Shown in pieces: positions 1 to 7,307 of a stretch of 64,000 nt of DNA. The translations under genes were made by a program, and so were the position numbers. Where the stretch lies: contig NZ_JACFXY010000008.1 of NCBI RefSeq assembly GCF_014946725.1, positions 124,001 through 188,000 on the forward strand, written 5' to 3'. This DNA comes from Mixta mediterraneensis. GTDB lineage: Bacteria > Pseudomonadota > Gammaproteobacteria > Enterobacterales > Enterobacteriaceae. A model generated the notes under the pieces. The model saw nothing but the letters and a program-made list of their open reading frames with translations, did no database searches and had not been told where the DNA came from. Each line of letters opens with the position of its first letter. The stretch's first letter is position 1.

Positions 1-566
1 AATTCGGCAAACGCCTGACGTTCGTCGATGGTTTCCATCGCACTCCAGTGCGCCAGCATGACGATACAGAGATCGAGTAGTACCGCACGTGTGGTGTTTT
101 TCACCGCTTTGCAATCGATCAGCGCCAGGCTCAGTGCGTCAGTGAACTGATCGCGTTTGTTGCCATTCTCATACGCCCGTGCTTTATCTACCTGTTCAGT
201 CGTGAGGTTCTTAGCTTTCGCGCCGAACAGATTGGCCAGCGCTGTGATAATGCGGATATCAAGTGATTCAATATCAGGTGCTTCTTTTTCGGGCTTCTCC
301 TGCAATTGCAGGTATTCGACTTTGGTGATCTCAATACCAGCGTTGGCGTCGATTATCGCTTTCAGCGCGGTAGTATCATCCGCCACGCCGGTTTTTAGTC
401 CGTCCAGGCTTTTCCACCAGAAAGGCCCCTTTCGTTCCTCTTTTTTGGCGCTGTCTGTTTTCGGTTGCGGCGGTGCGTCAGGCGCAAAGGTTTTGCCGCT
501 CTGCATTGCGGCAATTAGCTGGCGCATTACCTCGGTATTTTCTTTAATGACTAATTCAAGGCTCAT
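1..566 (-). CDS. Phage early-left protein, unknown function (C-terminus outside window)
   Basis: An open frame runs leftward from an ATG at 566 off the window edge, giving 188 visible codons with no stop. A GAGG ribosome site lies just upstream and overlaps the end of the preceding small gene. The protein is acidic and soluble, with a variable Pro/Lys linker near residues 30-50 and a helical second half. I do not recognise the family. Its place as the second leftward gene behind a pL-type promoter suggests an early function such as recombination or host takeover, but this rests on position only. Confidence 0.7.
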   Translation of the reverse strand, partial: MSLELVIKENTEVMRQLIAAMQSGKTFAPDAPPQPKTDSAKKEERKGPFWWKSLDGLKTGVADDTTALKAIIDANAGIEITKVEYLQLQEKPEKEAPDIESLDIRIITALANLFGAKAKNLTTEQVDKARAYENGNKRDQFTDALSLALIDCKAVKNTTRAVLLDLCIVMLAHWSAMETIDERQAFAE

Positions 567-574
567 GGGGTACC

Positions 575-718
575 TCAGATATAAAGGGTGATCGGGAAGT
601 GGGCGTTGGGGTTTCGTTCCAGTTCATCGCGCTTACGCAACCAGCGCAGGCGGCGAACGGTGTTATTTACGGGGGCAGTGCCTAACGGGGCGTTTTTAAC
701 TTTTTCAGGCTGTTGCAT
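575..718 (-). CDS. Small basic phage early-left protein (47 aa)
   Basis: This short leftward gene starts at an ATG at 718 with a strong AGGAGG site about 8 bases upstream. It ends with TGA at 575, nine bases before the ATG of the next leftward gene, so the two are likely translationally coupled. The product is 47 residues, with a basic middle containing the run VRRLRWLRKRDELER, which could form an amphipathic helix or bind nucleic acid. It is the first clear leftward gene after pL and the boxA-like element. Function is unknown. Confidence 0.65.
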   Translation of the reverse strand: MQQPEKVKNAPLGTAPVNNTVRRLRWLRKRDELERNPNAHFPITLYI

Positions 719-801
719 CTGGTTGAATCCTCCTGACGTGCTGGAAACCGGATGGTGTCTGATTTATCTTCGTTCACACCATTAGTGGTAAGGGTTAAGA
801 A

Positions 802-1107
802 ATGGATACGAGTTCTTGGGAAAAATATGCTGTCTGCCCCATCTGTAAAAATAAATTCAGAATCGGAAGGCTTGTGCGTCATCTCAATCACCACAAGGGC
901 ATTACCAGAGAGCAAGAAGATTTAATTAGAAATGCCGCTATAGATTCCGCTAGCAAATCTATGATGGAAGAACGAAATTCCGCGATCAGCGCTAGCATTG
1001 GGATAAAAAACAACAGTGCTACCGATGTGATGACGCATAGAAAGCAGCACTATTACGCATCCCAACCTTTATCTGGTGGGGCGTTTGGGCAGGGCAAAAA
1101 GAAATAA
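802..1107 (+). CDS. C2H2-type zinc-finger-like small protein
   Basis: A 101-residue protein starts with MDTSSWEKYAVCPICKNKF and contains CPIC (Cys12, Cys15) followed by HLNHH (around residues 28-32), a classical Cys2-His2 spacing. The rest is polar, with a Ser/Ala/Asn-rich middle and a basic tail. A moderate AAGGG ribosome site precedes the ATG and a strong hairpin terminator follows the stop. Oddly, it lies on the plus strand within the leftward early region, so pL transcripts would run antisense through it. It could be a DNA-binding phage or moron regulator. The overlapping leftward frame at 682-915 is less protein-like. Confidence 0.55.
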   Translation: MDTSSWEKYAVCPICKNKFRIGRLVRHLNHHKGITREQEDLIRNAAIDSASKSMMEERNSAISASIGIKNNSATDVMTHRKQHYYASQPLSGGAFGQGKKK

Positions 1108-1151
1108 AAGCACTTTATGAAGCGCCGCGATGGCGCTTGAAAAATGCTTTT
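1106..1151. terminator. Nested hairpin terminator after the zinc-finger gene
   Basis: Inner arms aagcgcc (1120-1126) and ggcgctt (1132-1138) pair perfectly around a 5-base loop. Outer arms aaaagca (1106-1112) and tgctttt (1145-1151) also pair. The A- and T-rich outer arms could make it work in both directions, so it may also act on leftward pL transcripts. Confidence 0.6.
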
Positions 1152-1295
1152 AACTGACTCTACGTACCGTTATGCCCTCCGCTTTGATCGCTATGCTGGC
1201 GTATGTCTTGCCTCGCCTGTAGCACCTTCCTTGATGTCGCAGGGAGCGATCGCACTGCGCAATGTTTGTCCGGTATGCAGCGTCAGTTTCCAGAT

Positions 1296-1307
1296 TGTTA
1301 AAGAGCG
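1296..1307 (-). promoter_or_regulatory. boxA-like antitermination element in the pL leader
   Basis: Read leftward this is CGCTCTTTAACA, matching the boxA core of lambdoid nut sites and rRNA leaders. It lies about 45 bases downstream of the pL -10 region. I see no canonical boxB hairpin next to it. Confidence 0.55.
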
Positions 1308-1351
1308 GTTCCGACGCATGGTTTAAAGTCGCGCCGTTCGACTTGCGGTCA

Positions 1352-1381
1352 AAAATACAAGTAAACCTGTAAGTGCGTCAA
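1352..1381 (-). promoter_or_regulatory. pL-type early leftward promoter with operator
   Basis: On the minus strand TTGACG (1381-1376) is followed after 18 bases by TATTTT (1357-1352). The repressor operator ACAAGTAAACCTGT at 1357-1370 occupies the spacer and is identical to one operator between cI and cro, so the promoter should be silent in the lysogen. Confidence 0.7.
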
Positions 1382-1484
1382 CAGTTGTTTTGGTATTTAT
1401 TTGCATGTTTAACCCAATTATTTGTTTTTACGGCAATAAAAAAGAGGGCAAAAGCCCTCTTGAGATGGATAGGTGTATTTTAAA

Positions 1485-2114
1485 CTAGCGTTTTCTTCGG
1501 AATATGCGATGTTCCACCATAGTGCCAATGATAGTTACTGGTTTTTCCCATGATCGGCAGATGGGGTAATCGCTATTGAGAGGTACAAGCTCGAAGGCTT
1601 CTTCTCCTTTAGCTCCAATACCTACCGGGCGGTACTTTTTAAACGTGGCCTCATGGCTACCGTTGGATGCTGCTACGAACTCACCAGGGGACGGATAGAC
1701 ATCAGCGTCGATGATCACAATATCCCCTTCTCGAAATTCGGGTTCCATTGAGTCACCTCGAATACGTAGTGCGAACGAACGTTCTGACAACTCTGCGGTG
1801 GTAAGCACATATTCGAATTCACCTGCATCCAGTATTGGCTCGGCATTGGTGAAAGCCCCTGCCTGCACATAGCTTAGAATCGGCACTCTGCGTGCTCCAT
1901 AGTTGTAGCCCGTGACAACATCACCGCCAAGTAATAGCCACTTGGGATCACATTCAAGGGCCGCTGCCAAAGCAAGAAGATTGCGGGGTTTGAGCGTTTT
2001 CCCATTCTCTATAGCTTCAATCGATTGCTGGCTTATCCCAGCCCGTTTGGCGACTTCGACTTGAGTTAAGTTTAGTTCTGTTCTGCGCTTTTTGGTTCGA
2101 TTGGCAAGATTCAT
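1485..2114 (-). CDS. CI-like phage repressor with S24 autopeptidase domain
   Basis: This 209-residue protein has an N-terminal XRE-type helix-turn-helix (about residues 13-37) and a C-terminal LexA-like domain. The self-cleavage site is Ala85-Gly86 in VQAGAF, the nucleophile is Ser122 in GDSMEPEF, and the general base is Lys159 or Lys160. It would bind the ACArGT-type operators beside it and maintain lysogeny. RecA-stimulated self-cleavage after DNA damage is expected from the family. It starts at an ATG with AAGGAG upstream and is divergent from the cro-like gene. The length is normal for the family. Confidence 0.93.
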   Translation of the reverse strand: MNLANRTKKRRTELNLTQVEVAKRAGISQQSIEAIENGKTLKPRNLLALAAALECDPKWLLLGGDVVTGYNYGARRVPILSYVQAGAFTNAEPILDAGEFEYVLTTAELSERSFALRIRGDSMEPEFREGDIVIIDADVYPSPGEFVAASNGSHEATFKKYRPVGIGAKGEEAFELVPLNSDYPICRSWEKPVTIIGTMVEHRIFRRKR

Positions 2115-2143
2115 GGTTGACTCCTTTTCTGGTGTTGATGATT

Positions 2144-2203
2144 ACAGATACATCTGTATTTGACAAACCAGATTGCCTGTGGGTTAATTACAAGTAAACC
2201 TGT
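2144..2203. promoter_or_regulatory. Tripartite operator and pR between cI and cro
   Basis: Three 14-bp sites with centres 23 bp apart lie at 2144-2157 (ACAGATACATCTGT, perfect half-sites), 2167-2180 (weaker, sharing CCTGT) and 2190-2203 (ACAAGTAAACCTGT, same as the pL site). pR reads rightward: TTGACA at 2160-2165, a 17-base spacer, GTTAAT at 2183-2188. The layout copies the lambda OR region. Confidence 0.8.
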
Positions 2204-2224
2204 AATAACCTAAAGGCTTACCCT

Positions 2225-2449
2225 ATGACTCGTTCTACACTTGCTTCCCGTATTAAGGAGCGCCGCAAGACATTAGGCATTACCCAGACATCATTAGCTG
2301 AAAGTGTCGGGATGCGTCAGCAATCTATTCAGTACCTTGAATCTGGAAGGGCTACCCGCACTAGTTTTATTCTTGAGTTGGCAAAAGTTCTTCAATGTGA
2401 GCCTGATTGGCTATTGAAAGGTGAAAACCCAGAGCAACAAAAGGCTTAA
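2225..2449 (+). CDS. Cro-like helix-turn-helix regulator
   Basis: This 74-residue XRE-family protein consists almost only of the helix-turn-helix (TQTSLAESVGMRQQSIQYLE, residues 20-39). It is the first gene from pR, divergent from the S24 repressor and sharing its operators, which is the position and size of Cro. It should repress cI and early transcription after induction. The residues RQQSIQ at the start of the recognition helix resemble SQQSIE in the CI protein, consistent with both reading the same operators. The replication gene starts four bases after its stop. Confidence 0.85.
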   Translation: MTRSTLASRIKERRKTLGITQTSLAESVGMRQQSIQYLESGRATRTSFILELAKVLQCEPDWLLKGENPEQQKA

Positions 2450-2452
2450 CCC

Positions 2453-4600
2453 ATGCCTATACACTACTCAGTGGGGCAGGGAGCTACAGACAGCCGACCG
2501 GCCCCCGCGCTGGCGAAAGACTTTGCCGACTATCGGACGAAAGTTGAACGCTTGCGGAAAAATATTGGCGTCACTCACGATGATTCAAAGGACATCTTGT
2601 CCCGTAAAAAAAAGCGCCTGTCTTACCTTTGGGGGGCGATGCGCGACACGTCGAACGGGCGTAGCGCCGTTAATGCGGGTGACCGCGATGTAATATGGCT
2701 GGATATGGATGGTTGTTCAGAAGCCGACTGGCCCGCGTTACGCGATTCCGCGTCGGTATATCTTGGATTTGCCTATTCCACCGCCAGCCATGAGCACCCA
2801 ACTGTAAACGGAGAACAACGCTGGCGTCTGTGCTTCGCGCTCTCCCGCACCGTAGCAACAATCGATTATAAACGCCTGTGTGAAGCGATTGAGCGGGAGT
2901 TGATGGACTGCTACAGCCTGATTGGCGATGGCCCGGTTAAATGGGACAGATCGGTATATAACCTTGATCACATGGTGTATGCCCCCCATGAAAGCGCCGT
3001 TTTTATTGATTTTTCAGGCAAGGTAATTGACGTTGATATGCTGCTGGCAAGGGCTGGCGATGTGCCATCTCCGTCTGTATCTGATCACGCTAGTGATGAT
3101 TTGTCGCGTCTCGTCGATCTGAATCACGTAACCCAGCAGACCTTTGACGATTTGCGTTCTGCGATGTGGCATCCCACTGTGCTGGCTGACGCACAACCTG
3201 AATGTGGCAGGCATAACGCCTGGGCGTCAATGGGGTGTCGCCTCGCATGGTTTATGGATACCGAATTTGAAGGACAGGCCAGAGATCTGTGGCTGGAATG
3301 GTCTGCTGCTGGTGGTGGGAGCGCTGCGGATATTGCGGAGGCTGAACGCCGCTGGGATGAAGGTAAGTTGACGGCAGATCGCACTGGTTTCCAGGCTATC
3401 TTTACCCGTGCGCAGCAAGCCGGATGGAAAAATCCTGCGGCTGAACGTATGCGCCAGTCCTCTGTCGCCAGCGTTGAGGATTTTGACGAACTCCCGCCAG
3501 AAGAACCCGAACAACCCCGATCATTTCCTCACTCAGGTGGATACGGTAAGCCGGGAAAGTTTATCGTTGAAGGGCTGGTACCCGTTGGCGTTGCCATGTT
3601 TTACGGCCCTTCTTCCTCTTTTAAATCGTATTGCATCATATCGATTCTTTGTCGGGTAGCGATGAAAACGCATCGCTGGGCCGGGCGAAATATCAAAGGC
3701 GGTGCGGTTTTGTATGTTGCTGCTGAAGGTGGCAGTTCAGTTATGCCGCGTGTTGGTGCCTGGGCGGATAAATATAACGGCGGTAAACCGGTTGAACTTT
3801 TCTACACGTTGCCGCTGGCGGTTGATCTCTCTGTTCCGGCAAGGGTCAGTGCCATCATCAAAGAAATCAGGCGGATTGAGCAAGTTACTGGTGAGCTTGT
3901 AAGAATTGTTGCTGTTGATACTTTGTCACAGTCAATGATGCAGGGCGACGAAAATAGCGCCAGCGACGTGGCAAAGTTTATGGCGGGTGCGACGCGGATC
4001 GTTAATGAGACTGGCGCAGCGGTGATCCCAGTACATCATAGCGGTAAGGACAGCAGCAAAGGAATGCGTGGCTCTTCTGCTGCTTTTGCTAACGCCGATG
4101 CGGTTATTCGCGTTGAGCGCATTGACGACGCGGTGAACCTTATAAATGAGAAGCAGCGTACCGGCCCGGCGCAGCCCGTCCGGGGCTATCTGGTTCCAAC
4201 CGTCCAGTTGCCTGATGAAGTTATCGCCGGGTATGAGATGTACGATGATGAGTACACCAGTACCGAGGGGGATGTGTATGACCCCGTAAGGCTGACAACC
4301 GAACGCGTTTTCGAAGATGTTCCTCTGGCTGAGATTGAACCGCTGATGGCTAAAACCGATGCAGATATCAAAGGCAGCAGCGATGAATCGTGGGTGTGGG
4401 AAAAACTTGAAGCCTCTGGCGGTACTATTAACCGTTCGGTACTTCGCGAGATGTGGAAAGATGAGACAGATAAGAGCGCGGGCCAGTTCCGTACTGTTTT
4501 AGGACGCATGAAAGAGAAGGATTACATTGTAGAGCATGATGGCGTTATTAAAGATTCTCTTGGCGAGAGCGTGCCAGCTGGAGGGGATAAACTTGTTTAA
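2453..4600 (+). CDS. Phage replication protein: primase-like N-terminus plus RepA/DnaB-type helicase ATPase
   Basis: The 715-residue protein has an N-terminal region of about 220 residues with acidic motifs (DVIWLDMDG near residue 80, WDRSVYNLDHMVYAPH near 165) like those of plasmid and phage primase domains. A RecA-like ATPase domain follows. Walker A is GPSSSFKS at 385-392, with Phe in place of the usual Gly before Lys. The VAVDTLSQSMM segment fits Walker B, and PVHHSGKDSSKGMRGSSAAFANAD matches the RepA/AAA_25 family. The last 80 residues look like a winged-helix segment. It should initiate and unwind phage DNA at an adjacent origin. Transcribed from pR directly after the cro-like gene. Confidence 0.85.
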   Translation: MPIHYSVGQGATDSRPAPALAKDFADYRTKVERLRKNIGVTHDDSKDILSRKKKRLSYLWGAMRDTSNGRSAVNAGDRDVIWLDMDGCSEADWPALRDSASVYLGFAYSTASHEHPTVNGEQRWRLCFALSRTVATIDYKRLCEAIERELMDCYSLIGDGPVKWDRSVYNLDHMVYAPHESAVFIDFSGKVIDVDMLLARAGDVPSPSVSDHASDDLSRLVDLNHVTQQTFDDLRSAMWHPTVLADAQPECGRHNAWASMGCRLAWFMDTEFEGQARDLWLEWSAAGGGSAADIAEAERRWDEGKLTADRTGFQAIFTRAQQAGWKNPAAERMRQSSVASVEDFDELPPEEPEQPRSFPHSGGYGKPGKFIVEGLVPVGVAMFYGPSSSFKSYCIISILCRVAMKTHRWAGRNIKGGAVLYVAAEGGSSVMPRVGAWADKYNGGKPVELFYTLPLAVDLSVPARVSAIIKEIRRIEQVTGELVRIVAVDTLSQSMMQGDENSASDVAKFMAGATRIVNETGAAVIPVHHSGKDSSKGMRGSSAAFANADAVIRVERIDDAVNLINEKQRTGPAQPVRGYLVPTVQLPDEVIAGYEMYDDEYTSTEGDVYDPVRLTTERVFEDVPLAEIEPLMAKTDADIKGSSDESWVWEKLEASGGTINRSVLREMWKDETDKSAGQFRTVLGRMKEKDYIVEHDGVIKDSLGESVPAGGDKLV

Positions 4601-4935
4601 TCTTACCAATTCGCAAAAAACTACGAATTTGCATAAAAGTACGAATGCAAATCTTATGCAAAATATGCGCATAAATAATCAGTGCAACCAAGATTTTGGC
4701 ATACAGGCGCAACACAAAGCGCAACAGCGCAACAAAAATTGTTGCTCCACTGATTTCAAAGGATTTTTTAAGAGCAACAAGCGCAACATGACGGCAAGCG
4801 TAGCGGCGCAACACAATACCCCTCTCCCCCCTTTAGGGGGGAGGGGGTTGTTGCGCCCGAGCCGTTGCGTTTTTCATTCACCGAATATTCATATGCAATG
4901 CCTGAAATTTATTTAACCCACACAGGAGTTACAAA
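4601..4935. other. Candidate phage replication origin: iterons, AT-rich stretch and hairpin
   Basis: This 335-bp gap has no credible gene. It starts with an AT-rich stretch (about 4605-4680) rich in short gcaaa/gcata words. It then holds five direct copies of GCGCAACA at 4707, 4719, 4727, 4781 and 4806, plus one inverted copy at 4849-4856. A pyrimidine/purine hairpin lies at about 4819-4847 (arms cccccc and gggggg around ttta, extended by imperfect pairs). Repeats, an AT-rich zone and a hairpin next to the initiator gene are the usual parts of an iteron origin. The role is inferred. Confidence 0.5.
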
Positions 4936-5334
4936 ATGGAAACTGTAAAAATTAGCGAAATGGAAAAGTTGGAAGTAGCACAAGGCTACGGGAGATCAGC
5001 AGCAGCAATTCGTTCAATAGTGACAGAACCATCCGGTAAATATTGGGAGGTATCGACTGTAGATACCGGTGATGCGTCAAAATGCCTTTGTTTTCGGAAA
5101 GTGGTTGCGTGGGCCACAGTGCTGGAAAGCAACTATCAGACCTTTGTCACGGATACACGTCCTTTGGTTTTTGAGGAAGAAGGCGGCGGCTTAGAACTTA
5201 CTAATGGACGGGTAGTGGAACTTGCTGAAATCCCAGAGAATGCGGAGATACAAATTCCCGATATGCTGGTGGGTTGCCCCGTAAACGTTGCACCAAGCCA
5301 GTTTTATATAACCTGGACACCTGACAGCGAATAA
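4936..5334 (+). CDS. Conserved-looking phage protein of unknown function
   Basis: A 132-residue acidic soluble protein with a good ribosome site (CAGGAG, 7 bases before ATG). Two Cys residues sit close together (SKCLCF, around residues 50-52) and the C-terminal half is beta-rich. I do not recognise the family. It lies between the candidate origin and the antiterminator gene, in the stretch where lambdoid phages carry small early 'nin' genes, and is probably read from pR. Confidence 0.65.
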   Translation: METVKISEMEKLEVAQGYGRSAAAIRSIVTEPSGKYWEVSTVDTGDASKCLCFRKVVAWATVLESNYQTFVTDTRPLVFEEEGGGLELTNGRVVELAEIPENAEIQIPDMLVGCPVNVAPSQFYITWTPDSE

Positions 5335-5370
5335 CACCAGATTTGTTGAGAAATGTTGAGGTCAAAAGCT

Positions 5371-5793
5371 ATGCGCAGAAATATGCAAGAAGTTTTAGAA
5401 CGCTGGGGCCGGTGGGCTGCGAGTGAAGAATACTGCTCTCTGGTGGACTGGCCTGCGATGTCGGTAACACCCGGACGCAAACCAGAAGTTGGTAAGCCTG
5501 GCTGCTCTGACGAGGACGGACTGGCAATTGATACCTGCGTCGCGCATATGAGCACGGTACGCGACCGGGAGGATATTTTGATAATGGGCCAAAAATTCAT
5601 AGGCGGTCATTCTACGAGTTTTATTGCCCAGTCGATGTCGTTAGACAGGAATGCGGTCAGAAGGTCGCTACGGGCCTCTGAGGAGTTTTTAGCGGGGTGT
5701 TTTGTAGCGATGTCGATCCGGCTTGATATGGATCTGGAAGTTGCTCTACCGGAAAAGCTTGCTGGTCACCAAAAACCTGTGCTAATCTTCTAG
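5371..5793 (+). CDS. Q-type antitermination protein (phage 82-like family)
   Basis: The 140-residue product begins MRRNMQEVLERWGRWAASEE and matches the phage 82 Q family (Phage_antitermQ) in its N-terminal helix, the middle motif CVAHMSTVRDREDILIMGQK and the ending MSIRLDMDLEVALP. Q binds near the late promoter and lets RNA polymerase read through terminators into the late genes. The ATG at 5371 is preferred over one at 5353 because GAGG sits 9 bases before it. The lysis and structural genes start about 0.9 kb downstream, as expected. It lacks the Cys pairs of lambda-type Q. Confidence 0.85.
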   Translation: MRRNMQEVLERWGRWAASEEYCSLVDWPAMSVTPGRKPEVGKPGCSDEDGLAIDTCVAHMSTVRDREDILIMGQKFIGGHSTSFIAQSMSLDRNAVRRSLRASEEFLAGCFVAMSIRLDMDLEVALPEKLAGHQKPVLIF

Positions 5794-6178
5794 CATCTAG
5801 AATTACAATTTAATTTTACGACCTCAATTTCAAAGCCTCGCTTCTTCGGATGCGGGGCTTTCGTGTTTCTGGGCTACTGAAAACATAAAACTGTCAAAAA
5901 TGAGCCGTTCACATGCTGATTTGGTTGAACGCTAATAGTGGCGTTTTGTTATAAAAATGTTGCTGCCGTTTTTAGTCAAATAACGCCAGGAAAACATGTA
6001 CTTTTGCGGCGTTAGGGTGACATTTTAAACGAGTGCATTTTTGCCGGTGCGGTTAAGAACCATTATGTTAAATAGCCCCCGTTTTGCTGATTTTTTCCGC
6101 CTGAATGCGACTTACCGCTTGCTGTGCTCTCTGGTCAGAGTTATTTGTGTGCCAACGCAATTAATTCAGGAATAAGAC
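5794..6178 (+). promoter_or_regulatory. Late-promoter region downstream of Q; no gene
   Basis: This 385-bp gap holds a hairpin at 5832-5861 (arms aaagcctcgc/gcggggcttt, then TCGTGTTT) that may end early transcription. A good promoter candidate follows: TTGAAC at 5926-5931, 17-base spacer, TTATAA at 5949-5954. About 220 bases of leader lie before the first late frame. The position after Q fits the late promoter pR'. Confidence 0.55.
5832..5861 (+). terminator. Hairpin terminator after the Q gene
   Basis: Ten-base arms with one mismatched pair (T/G) and a 10-base loop, followed by a short T-rich stretch. Confidence 0.55.
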
Positions 6179-6551
6179 ATGTTAAATCAGCAGGATATGA
6201 CAGAAACCGCCGCCGCCGTGTATCACTTTCTGCCATCTGATAAATGGGTTACCGTCCGCGCTATGGTGGGTATTGCCTGAGTTTAACCGGCCAGCTTTCT
6301 TCGCAGCGGCAGCGGAAATTGCCGCATCTGGCGATACCCCACTGAATCCTGCTGTATTACCCGATGGGCTTAGTGAGGCTGATTACATGGCGATTTCCCT
6401 CGCGATGCTGCAACGCGCAGATGCGATTTATCTGCTTGATGGCTGGCGTTCTAGTGCTGGCGCACGCGCTGAATACGCTCTGGCTGAAAAGCTGGGGATC
6501 GAAGTGCTGTTTCAGGAGCTAATGCCGGAACAATGTTTAAAGCGGGGGTAG
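6179..6551 (+). pseudogene. Fused remnant: winged-helix N-terminus joined out of frame to DUF4406-like C-terminus
   Basis: A well-placed ATG at 6179 (AGGAA upstream) opens a 33-residue frame resembling the start of a phage winged-helix protein (YHFLPSDKWVTVRAM), ending at a TGA at 6278. Overlapping it in the +1 frame, from a TTG at 6273, are 92 residues beginning LPEFNRPAFFAAAAEIAASG and including SEADYMAISLAMLQRADAIYLL and GARAEYALAEKLG. These match DUF4406 (nucleoside deoxyribosyltransferase-like) but lack its first beta strand and IAGPM motif. The ATGGTGGG at the join lies where the family has GPMTG. It looks like two phage genes joined by deletion. The C-terminal frame may be untranslated. 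Confidence 0.6.
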
Positions 6552-6648
6552 TGTTTCCCGCAATTATTTCAGGGCTGCGCTGAAGCGTGGCCTTTTTCAT
6601 GTCTAGCGCCCGGCGTTCTGCCCTGCGGCGAACAAAGGAGAAAGAACA

Positions 6649-7038
6649 ATGCCGGAACCGCTAACCACAGGTACCAGTGCGGCAACCTATATGATCGGCG
6701 GTATCACTATCGCAAGTTTATTCGCTGGTGGAGATACGGGGGTGATCATCGGAGCCTTTTCTGGTGCAGTCATTTATGTCTTGTCGGCGTCTGATTTGTC
6801 TATCTGGCAACGCCTGCTGTCGTTTCTTGCCTCGTTCCTTATCGGGGGGCAGACGGCGGGGTTTGTGACAGATGTTATCAACTATGTGACACCAGAAGTT
6901 ATTCATGCGGAGCGCCCTCTGGGGGCTGTAGTTGCTTCGGCTATTGCTGTACGCGTGTTCATGTATATCAGCAAGCAGTCAGAGAATCCGGGGCAGTGGT
7001 TTAAAAAACTGCGAGGGGGTGGCGGTGATGGTCAATGA
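6649..7038 (+). CDS. Phage holin-like membrane protein
   Basis: A 129-residue protein with at least three hydrophobic segments (about residues 12-30, 32-50, 56-76, and a weaker one near 90-108) and a charged Gly-rich tail. A strong AAAGGAGAAAG site precedes the ATG. It is the first gene of a lysis cassette: a second small membrane protein overlaps its end, then endolysin and spanins. By position it is a holin, probably of the LydA/superfamily III type, and would time lysis by permeabilising the inner membrane. The exact family is uncertain. Confidence 0.75.
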   Translation: MPEPLTTGTSAATYMIGGITIASLFAGGDTGVIIGAFSGAVIYVLSASDLSIWQRLLSFLASFLIGGQTAGFVTDVINYVTPEVIHAERPLGAVVASAIAVRVFMYISKQSENPGQWFKKLRGGGGDGQ

Positions 7039-7303
7039 AATTTTCCTCATTGTTAATGCACTGGCTTGCGCTGTGATTGCGTTGAGGTTGATGACCTTTC
7101 GCAGGGCTGGGGGGACACACCGTCCCCTTGCTGCCTGGTGTGCCTATTTCCTTATTATTGCCTCCGCATCGGTACCTGTCCGTATTTTGACAGGTGAGTA
7201 CGGTTGTGCGGACTGGTCAGAGACTTTTATCAATCTGGCATTTTGTGCCGCTGTTCTTGCTGCTCGCGGAAACGTTATGCGTTTTGCTAAACCATTAAGG
7301 TGA
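7028..7303 (+). CDS. Putative 3-TM phage holin (Phage_holin_3/DUF754-like)
   Basis: The 91-residue product starts MVNEIFLIVNALACAVIALR and has three hydrophobic helices (about 3-20, 35-54 and 66-82) separated by the basic RRAGGTHRP loop. This matches the small 3-TM holin family found before endolysins. The ATG at 7028 overlaps the end of the preceding holin-like gene by 11 bases. The open frame extends upstream, but that part only reads the previous gene out of frame. The two membrane proteins may act as holin and antiholin. Which is which cannot be told here. Confidence 0.75.
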   Translation: MVNEIFLIVNALACAVIALRLMTFRRAGGTHRPLAAWCAYFLIIASASVPVRILTGEYGCADWSETFINLAFCAAVLAARGNVMRFAKPLR

Positions 7304-7307
7304 TCCC

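Larger units (their letters stand above)
1108..1484. other. Leader of the leftward early operon; no convincing gene
   Basis: The stretch holds the terminator at 1106-1151, a boxA-like element, pL with its operator, and an A/T-rich tail downstream of cI. A 60-codon open frame at 1144-1326 has no ribosome site and is not supported. Confidence 0.6.

Noticed and set aside
682..915. 77-codon minus-strand frame considered as an N-like protein
   Set aside because: It lacks an Arg-rich motif, overlaps the well-initiated 47-codon gene and is opposite the zinc-finger frame.
1144..1326. 60-codon plus-strand frame
   Set aside because: It begins inside the terminator, has no ribosome site and overlaps the boxA-like element of the opposite strand.
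4536..4916. 126-codon plus-strand frame after the helicase gene
   Set aside because: It covers the repeat-rich candidate origin, starts inside the helicase gene in another frame, lacks a ribosome site and is Asn/Gln-rich from the repeats.
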